Positions 1 through 5,612 are shown, counted from the stretch's first letter. The stretch: 7,816 nucleotides of DNA from Bacteroidota bacterium (GCA_023424725.1 JAFADQ010000327.1:1-7816), one strand, 5' to 3'. The notes: generated from the sequence alone by a model not told the origin. Numbers and translations: made by a program.

Positions 1-204
1 GGCGGGGCTGAGTTACAGCGCTACATACAGGTAAATAATACCTATTCGGCTATTACACAGGCAAGGCCCTTTTATTCTAACATTACCAATGGCGCGGGTT
101 TGGTAGGTTCCAGATACGCTGTTCAGATTCCGGGATATATCTCCGGCGATTCTGCCATTATTAAATTAAACCAGCTTTACCCAGACCTTAAGTTTACTAA
201 TTAA
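1..204 (+). CDS. C-terminal end of an unrecognised protein, possibly DUF4249-like (5' truncated by window edge)
   Basis: Frame 1 is open from the first base to a TAA at 202-204 and gives 67 residues, so the start and most of the gene lie outside the window. The stretch PFYSNITNGAGLVGSRY, about 40 residues before the end, resembles the C-terminal 'SNIxNGxGxFG' signature I associate with DUF4249, a lipoprotein-like family of Bacteroidota often found near TonB-dependent receptors. That assignment is from memory of the family and is tentative. The fragment is polar and aromatic-rich, with no membrane segment, and ends in DLKFTN. Nothing here shows its function. It is on the same strand as dnaK but separated by 141 bp containing inverted repeats, so it is probably a separate transcription unit. 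Confidence 0.5.
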   Translation, partial: GGAELQRYIQVNNTYSAITQARPFYSNITNGAGLVGSRYAVQIPGYISGDSAIIKLNQLYPDLKFTN

Positions 205-222
205 GCGCCAAATTTTGTTTGC

Positions 223-250
223 TGATCAGATTGAAAATGACAATCTGTCA
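223..250. other. Inverted repeat behind the upstream gene
   Basis: CAGATTG (227-233) and CAATCTG (241-247) are perfect 7-bp arms around a 7-nt loop. With T226 bulged, TGA (223-225) also pairs with TCA (248-250), giving a 10-bp stem. It starts 19 bases after the stop of the upstream gene. No T-run follows on either strand, so it is not a canonical intrinsic terminator. It could be an mRNA 3' hairpin or a protein-binding palindrome. Confidence 0.4.
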
Positions 251-288
251 CAAAAAACCATAAAAATGCCCGGTGGCATATCCCTTGC

Positions 289-330
289 AAAGAGGTTGTT
301 CAGTTACAAATTGTATCGAACAACCTCTTT
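289..330 (+). terminator. 13-bp perfect hairpin directly before dnaK (terminator or leader element)
   Basis: AAAGAGGTTGTTC (289-301) is the exact reverse complement of GAACAACCTCTTT (318-330), with a 16-nt loop. The loop holds a second small palindrome, TACAA-A-TTGTA (305-315), with nearly the same centre. The right arm runs into the T-rich stretch TTTTATATTTT, so on the + strand it has the form of an intrinsic terminator for the upstream gene. It ends only 15 nt before the dnaK ATG, however. Unless dnaK transcription starts inside those 15 nt, the hairpin is part of the dnaK leader or overlaps its promoter. A weak promoter-like string, TATCCCTTGCA (279-289), lies just upstream. It does not match CIRCE (TTAGCACTC-N9-GAGTGCTAA). 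Confidence 0.55.
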
Positions 331-345
331 TATATTTTAAATACT

Positions 346-2271
346 ATGGGAAAAATAATTGGTATTGACCTGGGTACTACCAACTCCTGCGTTTCCGTGA
401 TGGAAGGTAACGAGCCGGTGGTGATCCCAAACAGCGAAGGACGCAGAACCACTCCTTCGATTGTCGCTTTCCTGGATAATGGAGAACGCAAAGTAGGAGA
501 TCCTGCCAAGCGTCAGGCCATTACCAACCCGCACAACACCATTGCCTCTATTAAGCGGTTTATGGGCCACAAAATGGGCGAAGTGTCTGCGGAAAGAAAA
601 ACCGTATCGTACAACCTGGTGTCAGGAGCTAACGACACGGTGCGTGTAAAAATCGGCGACCGCGAGTACACGCCTCAGGAAATTTCGGCTATGGTGCTTC
701 AGAAAATGAAGACAACTGCCGAAGATTACCTGGGCACAACCGTAACCGAAGCCGTTATTACCGTGCCCGCTTACTTTAACGACGCGCAGCGCCAGGCTAC
801 GAAAGAAGCCGGACAAATTGCCGGTTTGGATGTTAAGCGTATTATTAACGAGCCTACCGCAGCCGCGCTTGCCTACGGCCTTGATAAAAAGCATAAAGAC
901 CAGAAAATCGCGGTTTATGACCTTGGTGGCGGTACTTTCGATATCTCGATCCTTGAACTGGGCGATGGCGTTTTTGAAGTGCTTTCTACTAACGGCGATA
1001 CGCACCTTGGTGGCGACGACTTTGATCAGGTAATTATAAACTGGCTGGCTCAGGAGTTCCAGAACGACGAAGGCATCGATCTTCGTCAGGACCCGATGGC
1101 GTTGCAGCGCTTGAAAGAAGCCGCTGAGAAGGCAAAAATTGAGCTTTCCAGCTCTAACGAAACCGAAATTAACCTGCCCTACATAATGCCGGTTAACGGA
1201 ATTCCGAAGCACTTGGTGCGCAAACTTACCCGCGCTAAATTCGAGCAACTTGCCGACGATTTGGTGAAGCGCAGCATGGAGCCTTGCCGCAAAGCCCTGA
1301 AAGACGCCGGTTTATCGGTTAACGACATCGACGAAGTAATTCTGGTTGGTGGATCGACTCGTATTCCGCGCATTCAGGAAGAAGTAGAGAAATTCTTCGG
1401 CAAAAAACCATCTAAAGGCGTTAACCCCGACGAAGTGGTGGCTATCGGCGCTGCTATTCAAGGCGGTGTGTTGAGCGGAGATGTGAAAGACGTGCTTCTG
1501 CTTGACGTAACTCCCCTATCGCTTGGAATCGAGACGATGGGCGGTGTAATGACCAAGCTGATCGAGTCTAACACCACTATCCCTACCAAGAAGTCAGAGA
1601 CTTTCTCTACTGCTTCTGATAACCAGCCATCGGTAGAAATTCATGTGCTGCAGGGCGAGCGCCCAATGGCCCGCGACAACCGTACTATCGGCCGGTTCCA
1701 CTTAGACGGTATTCCACCAGCACCTCGCGGAGTTCCTCAGGTAGAAGTTACGTTCGATATAGATGCTAACGGTATTCTGCACGTATCGGCTAAAGACAAA
1801 GGAACCGGCAAAGAGCAGAAGATCCGCATCGAGGCCAGCTCCGGACTTACCGAGCAGGAAATTGAGCGCATGCGCCAGGAAGCCAAAGCCAACGAAGAAA
1901 CCGACCGTCAGGAGAAAGAGAAAATCGAGAAGCTAAACCAGGCCGATTCGATGATCTTCCAAACCGAAAAGCAAATTTCTGAGTACGGCGACAAGCTTGG
2001 ATCGCACAAAGCCGGCATCGAAACCGCACTAAACGAGCTGAAAGAAGCCCATAAAGCGCAGGATTTAGGCCGGATAGAAACAGCTACAGCCAACCTTAAC
2101 AATGCCTGGCAGGCAGCCTCTCAGGAGATGTACAATGCCACCGGCGGCGCAGAAGGCGGACAACCTGGCGGTGCACCCGGAGCAGACGGCGGAAGCCAGC
2201 AAGCCGGCGGCAACGACGGCGGCGTAACCGATGTAGAATACGAAGAAGTAGACGGCAACAAAGACAAATAA
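346..2271 (+). CDS. dnaK: Chaperone protein DnaK (Hsp70)
   Basis: This is the cytoplasmic ATP-dependent Hsp70 chaperone, which binds exposed hydrophobic segments of client proteins and cycles with DnaJ and GrpE. At 641 residues it has the normal full length. The nucleotide-binding domain (about 1-380) shows the phosphate loop IGIDLGTTNS (5-14), catalytic Lys70 in IKRF, EPTAAALAYG from residue 169, DLGGGTFDIS (192-201) with Thr197 at the autophosphorylation position, and LVGGSTRIP. The conserved hydrophobic linker VLLLD is at 383-387, followed by the beta substrate-binding domain starting TPLSLG, then the charged helical lid, and a Gly-rich disordered tail (about 600-626). It ends VEYEEVDGNKDK, like many bacterial DnaKs. 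The ATG at 346 is fixed by the conserved N-terminus; there is no Shine-Dalgarno sequence, as is usual in Bacteroidota. dnaJ and grpE are not adjacent, so it appears monocistronic, with its own terminator 21 bp after the stop. Confidence 0.99.
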   Translation: MGKIIGIDLGTTNSCVSVMEGNEPVVIPNSEGRRTTPSIVAFLDNGERKVGDPAKRQAITNPHNTIASIKRFMGHKMGEVSAERKTVSYNLVSGANDTVRVKIGDREYTPQEISAMVLQKMKTTAEDYLGTTVTEAVITVPAYFNDAQRQATKEAGQIAGLDVKRIINEPTAAALAYGLDKKHKDQKIAVYDLGGGTFDISILELGDGVFEVLSTNGDTHLGGDDFDQVIINWLAQEFQNDEGIDLRQDPMALQRLKEAAEKAKIELSSSNETEINLPYIMPVNGIPKHLVRKLTRAKFEQLADDLVKRSMEPCRKALKDAGLSVNDIDEVILVGGSTRIPRIQEEVEKFFGKKPSKGVNPDEVVAIGAAIQGGVLSGDVKDVLLLDVTPLSLGIETMGGVMTKLIESNTTIPTKKSETFSTASDNQPSVEIHVLQGERPMARDNRTIGRFHLDGIPPAPRGVPQVEVTFDIDANGILHVSAKDKGTGKEQKIRIEASSGLTEQEIERMRQEAKANEETDRQEKEKIEKLNQADSMIFQTEKQISEYGDKLGSHKAGIETALNELKEAHKAQDLGRIETATANLNNAWQAASQEMYNATGGAEGGQPGGAPGADGGSQQAGGNDGGVTDVEYEEVDGNKDK

Positions 2272-2292
2272 GTCGATCTGATTTTATAAGCG

Positions 2293-2326
2293 AAAAGCCG
2301 TTCCGGGAATCCGGGGCGGCTTTTTT
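2293..2326 (+). terminator. Strong intrinsic terminator of dnaK
   Basis: AAAAGCCGTTCCGG (2293-2306) pairs along its full length with CCGGGGCGGCTTTT (2311-2324) around a GAAT tetraloop. The 14-bp stem includes two adjacent G-U wobbles in RNA. Six T residues (2321-2326) form the closing U-tract. It begins 21 bp after the dnaK stop. The A-run on the left arm could make it partly active on the other strand too. Confidence 0.93.
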
Positions 2327-2389
2327 GTTGGGCTGTAATGGGCAAAAATATGGGTGCCGCAGGGTAAATTCATTTAAATTATGCGCGGC

Positions 2390-2429
2390 CGTGCTAACGT
2401 AGAGACAAGGCAATGTCTTGTCTCTACAG
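2390..2429 (+). repeat. REP-like palindromic element, copy 1
   Basis: GTAGAGACAAG (2399-2409) and CTTGTCTCTAC (2417-2427) are perfect 11-bp arms around a 7-nt loop. The flanks are not symmetric: CGTGCTAAC precedes the left arm and AG follows the right arm. The same ordered flanks recur on the opposite strand in copy 2 at 4911-4951, which matches at 37 of 41 aligned positions. This shows a mobile or repeatedly copied unit with defined ends, not a chance hairpin. It lies between the dnaK terminator and the SRPBCC pseudogene. It has no T-tract, so it is not a standard terminator. Confidence 0.85.
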
Positions 2430-2484
2430 AGGCGGCTGCTTGCTTTCACCCTTAAAATTGGCCTCCGCAGCTCGGTGCCACGGG

Positions 2485-2857
2485 TCAATTTGCCTCCACG
2501 TATTTCTCAATGTTATGTAAAATAGCCTGCCAACCGTGGCGCTGCATTTCTACCGAATGTTCAGTTTCGGCATCGAAGGTCTCAATAACTTTTGTTTCGT
2601 TTCCTGATTTCTGAAAAGTTATGTTCACTTTGCGTCCGTCGGGCATGGTTTAGGCAATCAGTTCCTGGTTTTTCACTTCATGGATAAAGCTCTCCCTCGC
2701 ATCCCGGGAGTGTTACCTTTGGTTAGCCTCCGGCTTATTGTAGATGCACACCCTTAACGACACTGGCTTGGGCAACAGAAGCCTGTACCCGCATAGGTTT
2801 AAAACCCAACGGTTCAGCCGAATTAGAAATTTTTTGTTTAATTTGGTTTAGCTTCAT
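2485..2857 (-). pseudogene. Decayed SRPBCC / AHSA1-like (polyketide cyclase-type START domain) gene
   Basis: The minus strand encodes a clear family C-terminus ending at the TGA at 2485-2487: MPDGRKVNITFQKSGNETK, then VIETFDAETEHSVE, then MQRHGWQAILHNIEKYVEA. In intact relatives the stretch before it reads about 'VKNQELIAYTM'; here the Tyr position is a TAA stop (2650-2652). Further upstream in the same frame lies YNKPEANQR, matching the family's 'YNKPEHI', followed by another TAA (2713-2715). The roughly 30-40 residues that normally separate this motif from the 'EARDGS' region are missing. The presumed N-terminus (ATG at 2857, then KPMRVQASVAQASVVKG) is in a different frame, with the shift near 2745-2757. 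The family has an internal hydrophobic ligand-binding cavity; many members are uncharacterised. Two stops, a deletion and a frameshift make this a pseudogene. The C-terminal half is certain; the N-terminal 30 codons are inferred. Confidence 0.85.
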
Positions 2858-2888
2858 TTTCAAGAATAGTTTTCTGGCCTGAAGGCTT

Positions 2889-3020
2889 TTAATAGTTCTC
2901 GGCATTAAATAATAGTTCTTGATTTACCCTTTCCAACCGCTTCAGCCCAGACGGATACTGTTTGTCTTTAGCATCTGCTGATAAACTAAATAACCCTATT
3001 CTTCTCTTAGCGTTGAGCAT
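2889..3020 (-). CDS. Small hypothetical ORF (43 aa), doubtful
   Basis: ATG at 3020-3018 to TAA at 2891-2889 encodes a 43-residue, basic, hydrophilic peptide that begins MLNAKRRIGLFSLS and ends QELLFNAENY. It contains no recognised domain, signal peptide or membrane segment. It lies in the spacer between the SRPBCC pseudogene and murF, divergent from murF. Its length is compatible with chance in AT-rich DNA. It could instead be the tail of another decayed gene, which the neighbouring pseudogene makes plausible. I do not recognise it and would not assign a function. Confidence 0.15.
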   Translation of the reverse strand: MLNAKRRIGLFSLSADAKDKQYPSGLKRLERVNQELLFNAENY

Positions 3021-3085
3021 ACACTCAAAGATTTATTCTGTTGATCATAACAAATTTACCCTCCCTAATTCCCGGCCAAACCTGT

Positions 3086-3093
3086 TATCTTCG
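3086..3093 (+). promoter_or_regulatory. Candidate -7 promoter element of murF
   Basis: TATCTTCG matches the Bacteroidota sigma-A -7 consensus TAnnTTTG at all but one position and sits in the context TTATCTTCGCAG, 21 nt before the murF ATG. No convincing TTTG-type -33 element was found at the usual spacing, so the call rests on the -7 motif and its position. Confidence 0.5.
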
Positions 3094-3114
3094 CAGCGCC
3101 TACTTTAACCTGTT

Positions 3115-4485
3115 ATGCTTACAAAACAAGACCTGCTGCTCATCCCCCATTTATCCCACCAAAACCTGCCCGATTCTGTTTCTGAGATTGTAATCGATTC
3201 GCGGTTGGCCAATCCGGGCGCTTTGTTCGTGGCGATTATCGGCGAGCGTCATAATGCGCACGATTATGTTAAGCAGGTGTTGGAGTCCGGAGCCGCGGCC
3301 TGCGTGGTAGAGCAAAACTGGTTCGAGCTGCAAGGGCCATTTTTGCCTGAAGCACCGCTGATCGTGGTGCCCGATACTACTTTAGCGCTCGGGCATCTGG
3401 CCAATATTTACCGCAAAAAGTTTACTATTCCGTTTGTAGCCATTGCCGGCTCAAACGGGAAAACTTCAACCAAAGAATTAATCGCGCATTTATTATCACA
3501 ACATTATCAGGTACTTAAAACAGAAGGAAATTTCAATAACCATATCGGCATGCCCCTCACCCTCTTCCGGGTTAGGCCGGAGCACCAGATCGCGGTGATT
3601 GAAATCGGCACTAACCACTTCGGCGAAATTGACTACCTCTGCCAATTGCTGGAACCTACGCACGGACTCATCACCAACATTGGCCAGGAACACCTCGAGT
3701 TTTTTAAAGACCTGGACGGCGTGGCCAAAGCCGAGGGCGAATTATTCGATTATTTGGCCAAAGAAAACCGCCTCGCTTTTGTAAATGTAGACGACGAGCA
3801 TGTGGCCCGCCTCGCCGGAAATGTGGCCAACCGCGTAAGTTATGCTCTTGAGTTTTGCGCCGATTCTGCCGGAAAGATTTTAGAAGTTTCCCACGCCGGC
3901 CAAACAAAAGTCGCTTTTGAATACGACGATATTTCTGTAGAAGCGCAACTGCAGGTGCCCGGTTTGCATGCTGCCACCAATGCGCTGGCCGCTTTTACAG
4001 TGGCTGCATCTTTTGGCGTACCAGCCAATAAACTACAAGCCGGCCTCGCAAGCTTCCGGTCCGGCGGCAAGCGAATGGAGGTGCTGGAACACAACGGCTT
4101 TACTATTATTAACGACTGCTACAACGCCAACCCCGACTCTATGCGGGCTGCGTTGCGCACTTTAGGGGCCATTAGCGGGCAAATCCAGAAGTTTGCTGTT
4201 ATTGGCAACATGGCAGAGCTTGGCGACCAGGAAAGCGAGCTTCATCGCGGATTGTTGAAGGAAATAGAAGAAGCCAACATCACACAAACCTTCACCATCG
4301 GGAAATTAGCAAAACATACTTTCGAGGCTCTAAAGGAAAGCGGAAAACCTGCCGCGCATTTTGAATCTAAGAGAGATTTGGCGGATGCATTAAAAAAAAT
4401 GGCGAAGAAAGGCGATGTGGTGTTGGTAAAAGGAAGCCGGAGCGCCGCGCTGGAGGAGGTTACGGAGTTGCTGATGAAGGATTAA
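3115..4485 (+). CDS. murF: UDP-N-acetylmuramoyl-tripeptide--D-alanyl-D-alanine ligase
   Basis: MurF adds D-Ala-D-Ala to UDP-MurNAc-tripeptide with ATP, completing the cytoplasmic peptidoglycan precursor. At 456 residues it is full length. The N-terminal UDP-binding domain includes DSRLANPGALFVAIIGERHN (starting near residue 28), the place where MurE and MurF carry the 'D(S/T)R' motif. The central ATPase domain has the P-loop GSNGKTSTKE (112-121), EIGTNHFGEI (from 163, with the metal-binding region and His168) and TNIGQEHLEFF (His193). The C-terminal domain has the Mur-ligase motif NDCYNANPDSM (Tyr336 to Pro340), which separates MurF from other Mur ligases, and VKGSRSAALEE near the end. The ATG at 3115 lies 21 nt behind a TATCTTCG motif and has no Shine-Dalgarno sequence. 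It stands alone here, not in a dcw cluster, which is frequent in Bacteroidota. A T-rich run follows at about 4529-4540 but no convincing terminator stem precedes it. Confidence 0.97.
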   Translation: MLTKQDLLLIPHLSHQNLPDSVSEIVIDSRLANPGALFVAIIGERHNAHDYVKQVLESGAAACVVEQNWFELQGPFLPEAPLIVVPDTTLALGHLANIYRKKFTIPFVAIAGSNGKTSTKELIAHLLSQHYQVLKTEGNFNNHIGMPLTLFRVRPEHQIAVIEIGTNHFGEIDYLCQLLEPTHGLITNIGQEHLEFFKDLDGVAKAEGELFDYLAKENRLAFVNVDDEHVARLAGNVANRVSYALEFCADSAGKILEVSHAGQTKVAFEYDDISVEAQLQVPGLHAATNALAAFTVAASFGVPANKLQAGLASFRSGGKRMEVLEHNGFTIINDCYNANPDSMRAALRTLGAISGQIQKFAVIGNMAELGDQESELHRGLLKEIEEANITQTFTIGKLAKHTFEALKESGKPAAHFESKRDLADALKKMAKKGDVVLVKGSRSAALEEVTELLMKD

Positions 4486-4489
4486 TTTG

Positions 4490-4537
4490 TTTTGAACACG
4501 ATTTAAAGGATTATGGGAAGGGCAGAGGTTTTTTTAT
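4490..4537 (+). repeat. Degenerate spacer repeat, left copy
   Basis: Immediately after murF the sequence reads TTTTGAACACGATTTAAAGG, then ATTATGGGAAGGGCAGAGG and a T-run. The reverse complement of 4952-5000 gives a related string: TTTTTAACACGAATTTTTGG, then ATTAAAGCAAGGACAGG. The two can be aligned over roughly 40 nt with several mismatches and short gaps. They face each other and bracket the other repeats in this spacer. GGATT-rich strings of this kind recur in intergenic DNA of related Bacteroidota, to my recollection. Confidence 0.45.
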
Positions 4538-4655
4538 TTTTACCAAATCGCAGGGCAACCGTTAAATGAGCCTGTCATTGCAGGGCTTAAAGCAAATTTT
4601 CTGTTACCAGTTGATGATGACTTGTCAAATGGAGCATCAAAGCGAAGAAAAAGCG

Positions 4656-4692
4656 GGGTCATCCTGAGCGATAGCGAAGGACCTTGTCACCA
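4656..4692 (+). repeat. Intergenic repeat of the TCATCCTGAGCG type
   Basis: GTCATCCTGAGCGATAGCG followed by AAGGACCTTGTCACC matches a dispersed intergenic repeat that I know from many Bacteroidota genomes, with the general form TCATCCTGAGCGnAGCGAAGGA. The core GAGCGATAGCG (4666-4676) recurs as an exact reverse complement at 4836-4846 inside the neighbouring palindrome, so the two elements share a module. No coding function is visible. Confidence 0.6.
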
Positions 4693-4714
4693 AGAACTAC
4701 GCCCATTTCTTCCT

Positions 4715-4856
4715 CTGTCATTGCGAAGCATGAAGCAATCGGGTAACAAAGCGTGAGAATAAATTGTAAGGCAAGCCTGCAACGTTCAAAAAAGCGCACG
4801 TAACAACCCAAGTGCTGCACCCAACCCGATTGCGGCGCTATCGCTCGCAATGACAG
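4715..4856. repeat. MITE-like inverted-repeat element (142 bp)
   Basis: The ends are inverted: CTGTCATTGCGA (4715-4726) pairs exactly with TCGCAATGACAG (4845-4856), and after an unpaired stretch GCAATCGGGT (4735-4744) pairs exactly with ACCCGATTGC (4824-4833). The roughly 30-bp imperfect ends enclose 79 bp with no ORF of note. The outer sequence GTCATTGCGAGCGATAGCG, read on the minus strand, belongs to a dispersed repeat type seen in many bacteria. No target-site duplication is evident in the flanks. It may be a non-autonomous miniature element or two REP-like units inserted head to head. Confidence 0.65.
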
Positions 4857-4910
4857 GTTCGGGATAGGGTTGCAAAGGGCATTTTATATGCCATCAGCAA
4901 GGAACTACCA

Positions 4911-4951
4911 CTGTAGAGACAAGGCCACTGCCTTGTCTCTACGTTAGTACG
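4911..4951 (-). repeat. REP-like palindromic element, copy 2 (inverted relative to copy 1)
   Basis: GTAGAGACAAGGC (4913-4925) and GCCTTGTCTCTAC (4930-4942) are perfect 13-bp arms around the 4-nt loop CACT. Read on the minus strand, the unit begins CGTACTAAC and ends ACAG, exactly the asymmetric flanks of copy 1 at 2390-2429. It differs from copy 1 by three substitutions and one indel. Two of those changes are next to the loop and improve pairing, lengthening the stem from 11 to 13 bp. It lies between the convergent genes murF and purE, a usual place for REP elements. Confidence 0.85.
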
Positions 4952-5000
4952 TTTACAAATCCTGTCCTTGCTTTAATCCAAAAATTCGTGTTAAAAAAAA
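4952..5000 (-). repeat. Degenerate spacer repeat, right copy
   Basis: The reverse complement resembles the repeat immediately after murF (4490-4537), sharing AACACGA, GGATTA and AAG-GACAGG/AAGGGCAGAGG segments in the same order. It directly abuts copy 2 of the REP-like element, so the two may be parts of one composite unit. The A-run at 4993-5000 also serves as the U-tract of the purE terminator. Confidence 0.45.
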
Positions 5001-5038
5001 TAGGCTGCAACAGGCAAAAAAACACCCATTACAGCCTA
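4993..5038 (-). terminator. Probable terminator of the purK-purE operon
   Basis: On the minus strand TAGGCTG (complement of 5032-5038) pairs with CAGCCTA (complement of 5001-5007), followed at once by eight T residues (complement of 4993-5000). The loop is 24 nt, long for an intrinsic terminator, though part of it could fold further. It starts 58 bp beyond the purE stop codon, and the purE-side arm is preceded by an A-free T-run. Confidence 0.7.
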
Positions 5039-5096
5039 AAAACTGAGCACGATTTTTTATCCTAATACCCACTACTCTATACCCAATACTAAAAAC

Positions 5097-5612
5097 CTAC
5101 CTTCCAAACCCAATAGAGCGCTTGCTTTCCATGCGGTGCGCCGATTCAAGTACTTTCTCTTTTTGTTCGTCTTTAAATTCCTGAAGCCTCTCACCTACTT
5201 TTTCATCGGCAGCACCAATTATTTGAGCGGCAAGTATTCCGGCATTTTTAGCGCCATCTAACGCAACGGTGGCCACCGGTACGCCGCCTGGCATCTGCAG
5301 GATGCTCAACACAGAATCCCATCCGTCGATGCTGTTGCTCGACTTTACAGGCACACCGATAACGGGAAGTGTGGTAAGCGATGCCACCATGCCCGGCAAA
5401 TGCGCCGCGCCACCGGCTCCGGCAATAATCACTTTCAGGCCACGCTCGCGGGCGGTTTTGGCGTACTCGAACATGCGCTCGGGTGTGCGGTGGGCCGATA
5501 CAACGGTTTGTTCAAATTCTACACCCAGTTCTTTCAGAATATCGGCGGCGGCATGCATTACCCGAAGGTCCGATTCGCTGCCCATTATAATACCTACCAG
5601 TGGCTGGCTCAT
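5097..5612 (-). CDS. purE: N5-carboxyaminoimidazole ribonucleotide mutase (PurE, class I)
   Basis: PurE converts N5-CAIR to CAIR in de novo purine synthesis by moving the carboxyl group from N5 to C4. The 171-residue product has the family's standard size. Visible motifs are GSESD (11-15) in the phosphate-binding loop, SAHRTP (39-44) with His41 at the catalytic histidine position, GAGGAAHLPGM (65-75), VPVKSSNSIDG and the class I signature GGVPVATVALDG. These features, and the adjacent purK, indicate the two-step PurK/PurE route rather than the direct AIR carboxylase (class II) found in animals. The ATG at 5612-5610 overlaps the purK TGA as ATGA, so translation is probably coupled. The tail after about residue 140 is charged and helical, as in other bacterial PurE proteins. 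A terminator-like hairpin follows the stop. Confidence 0.97.
   Translation of the reverse strand: MSQPLVGIIMGSESDLRVMHAAADILKELGVEFEQTVVSAHRTPERMFEYAKTARERGLKVIIAGAGGAAHLPGMVASLTTLPVIGVPVKSSNSIDGWDSVLSILQMPGGVPVATVALDGAKNAGILAAQIIGAADEKVGERLQEFKDEQKEKVLESAHRMESKRSIGFGR

Noticed and set aside
289..330. CIRCE operator upstream of dnaK
   Set aside because: The architecture (inverted repeat in the leader) is similar, but the arms do not contain TTAGCACTC/GAGTGCTAA and the spacer is 16 instead of 9 nt.
622..1248. 208-codon minus-strand ORF inside dnaK
   Set aside because: It lies wholly within the conserved dnaK reading frame, has no recognisable domain, and its composition is that of an antisense shadow.
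2224..2271. Eukaryote-like EEVD motif at the DnaK C-terminus
   Set aside because: EEVD is followed by GNKDK, so it is not terminal. Similar VEYEEVD endings are common in bacterial DnaK and do not imply TPR co-chaperones.
2331..2342. 12-nt string GGCTGTAATGGG shared with the minus strand of 5025-5036 (the purE terminator)
   Set aside because: An exact match but short, and the surrounding sequence is not conserved, so chance cannot be excluded.
2096..2488. 130-codon minus-strand ORF across the dnaK 3' end and terminator
   Set aside because: It is Arg/Cys-rich antisense of the Gly-rich DnaK tail, and it runs through the dnaK terminator and REP copy 1.
4490..4545. Intrinsic terminator of murF at the T-rich run 4529-4540
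   Set aside because: No stem of useful length can be formed immediately before the T-run.
4659..4850. 63-codon minus-strand ORF between murF and purE
   Set aside because: It is made almost entirely of the dispersed repeats and the 142-bp palindrome; the peptide has no family resemblance.
2390..4951. CRISPR array formed by the repeated hairpins
   Set aside because: Only two copies, in opposite orientation and 2.5 kb apart, with no regular spacers or cas genes.
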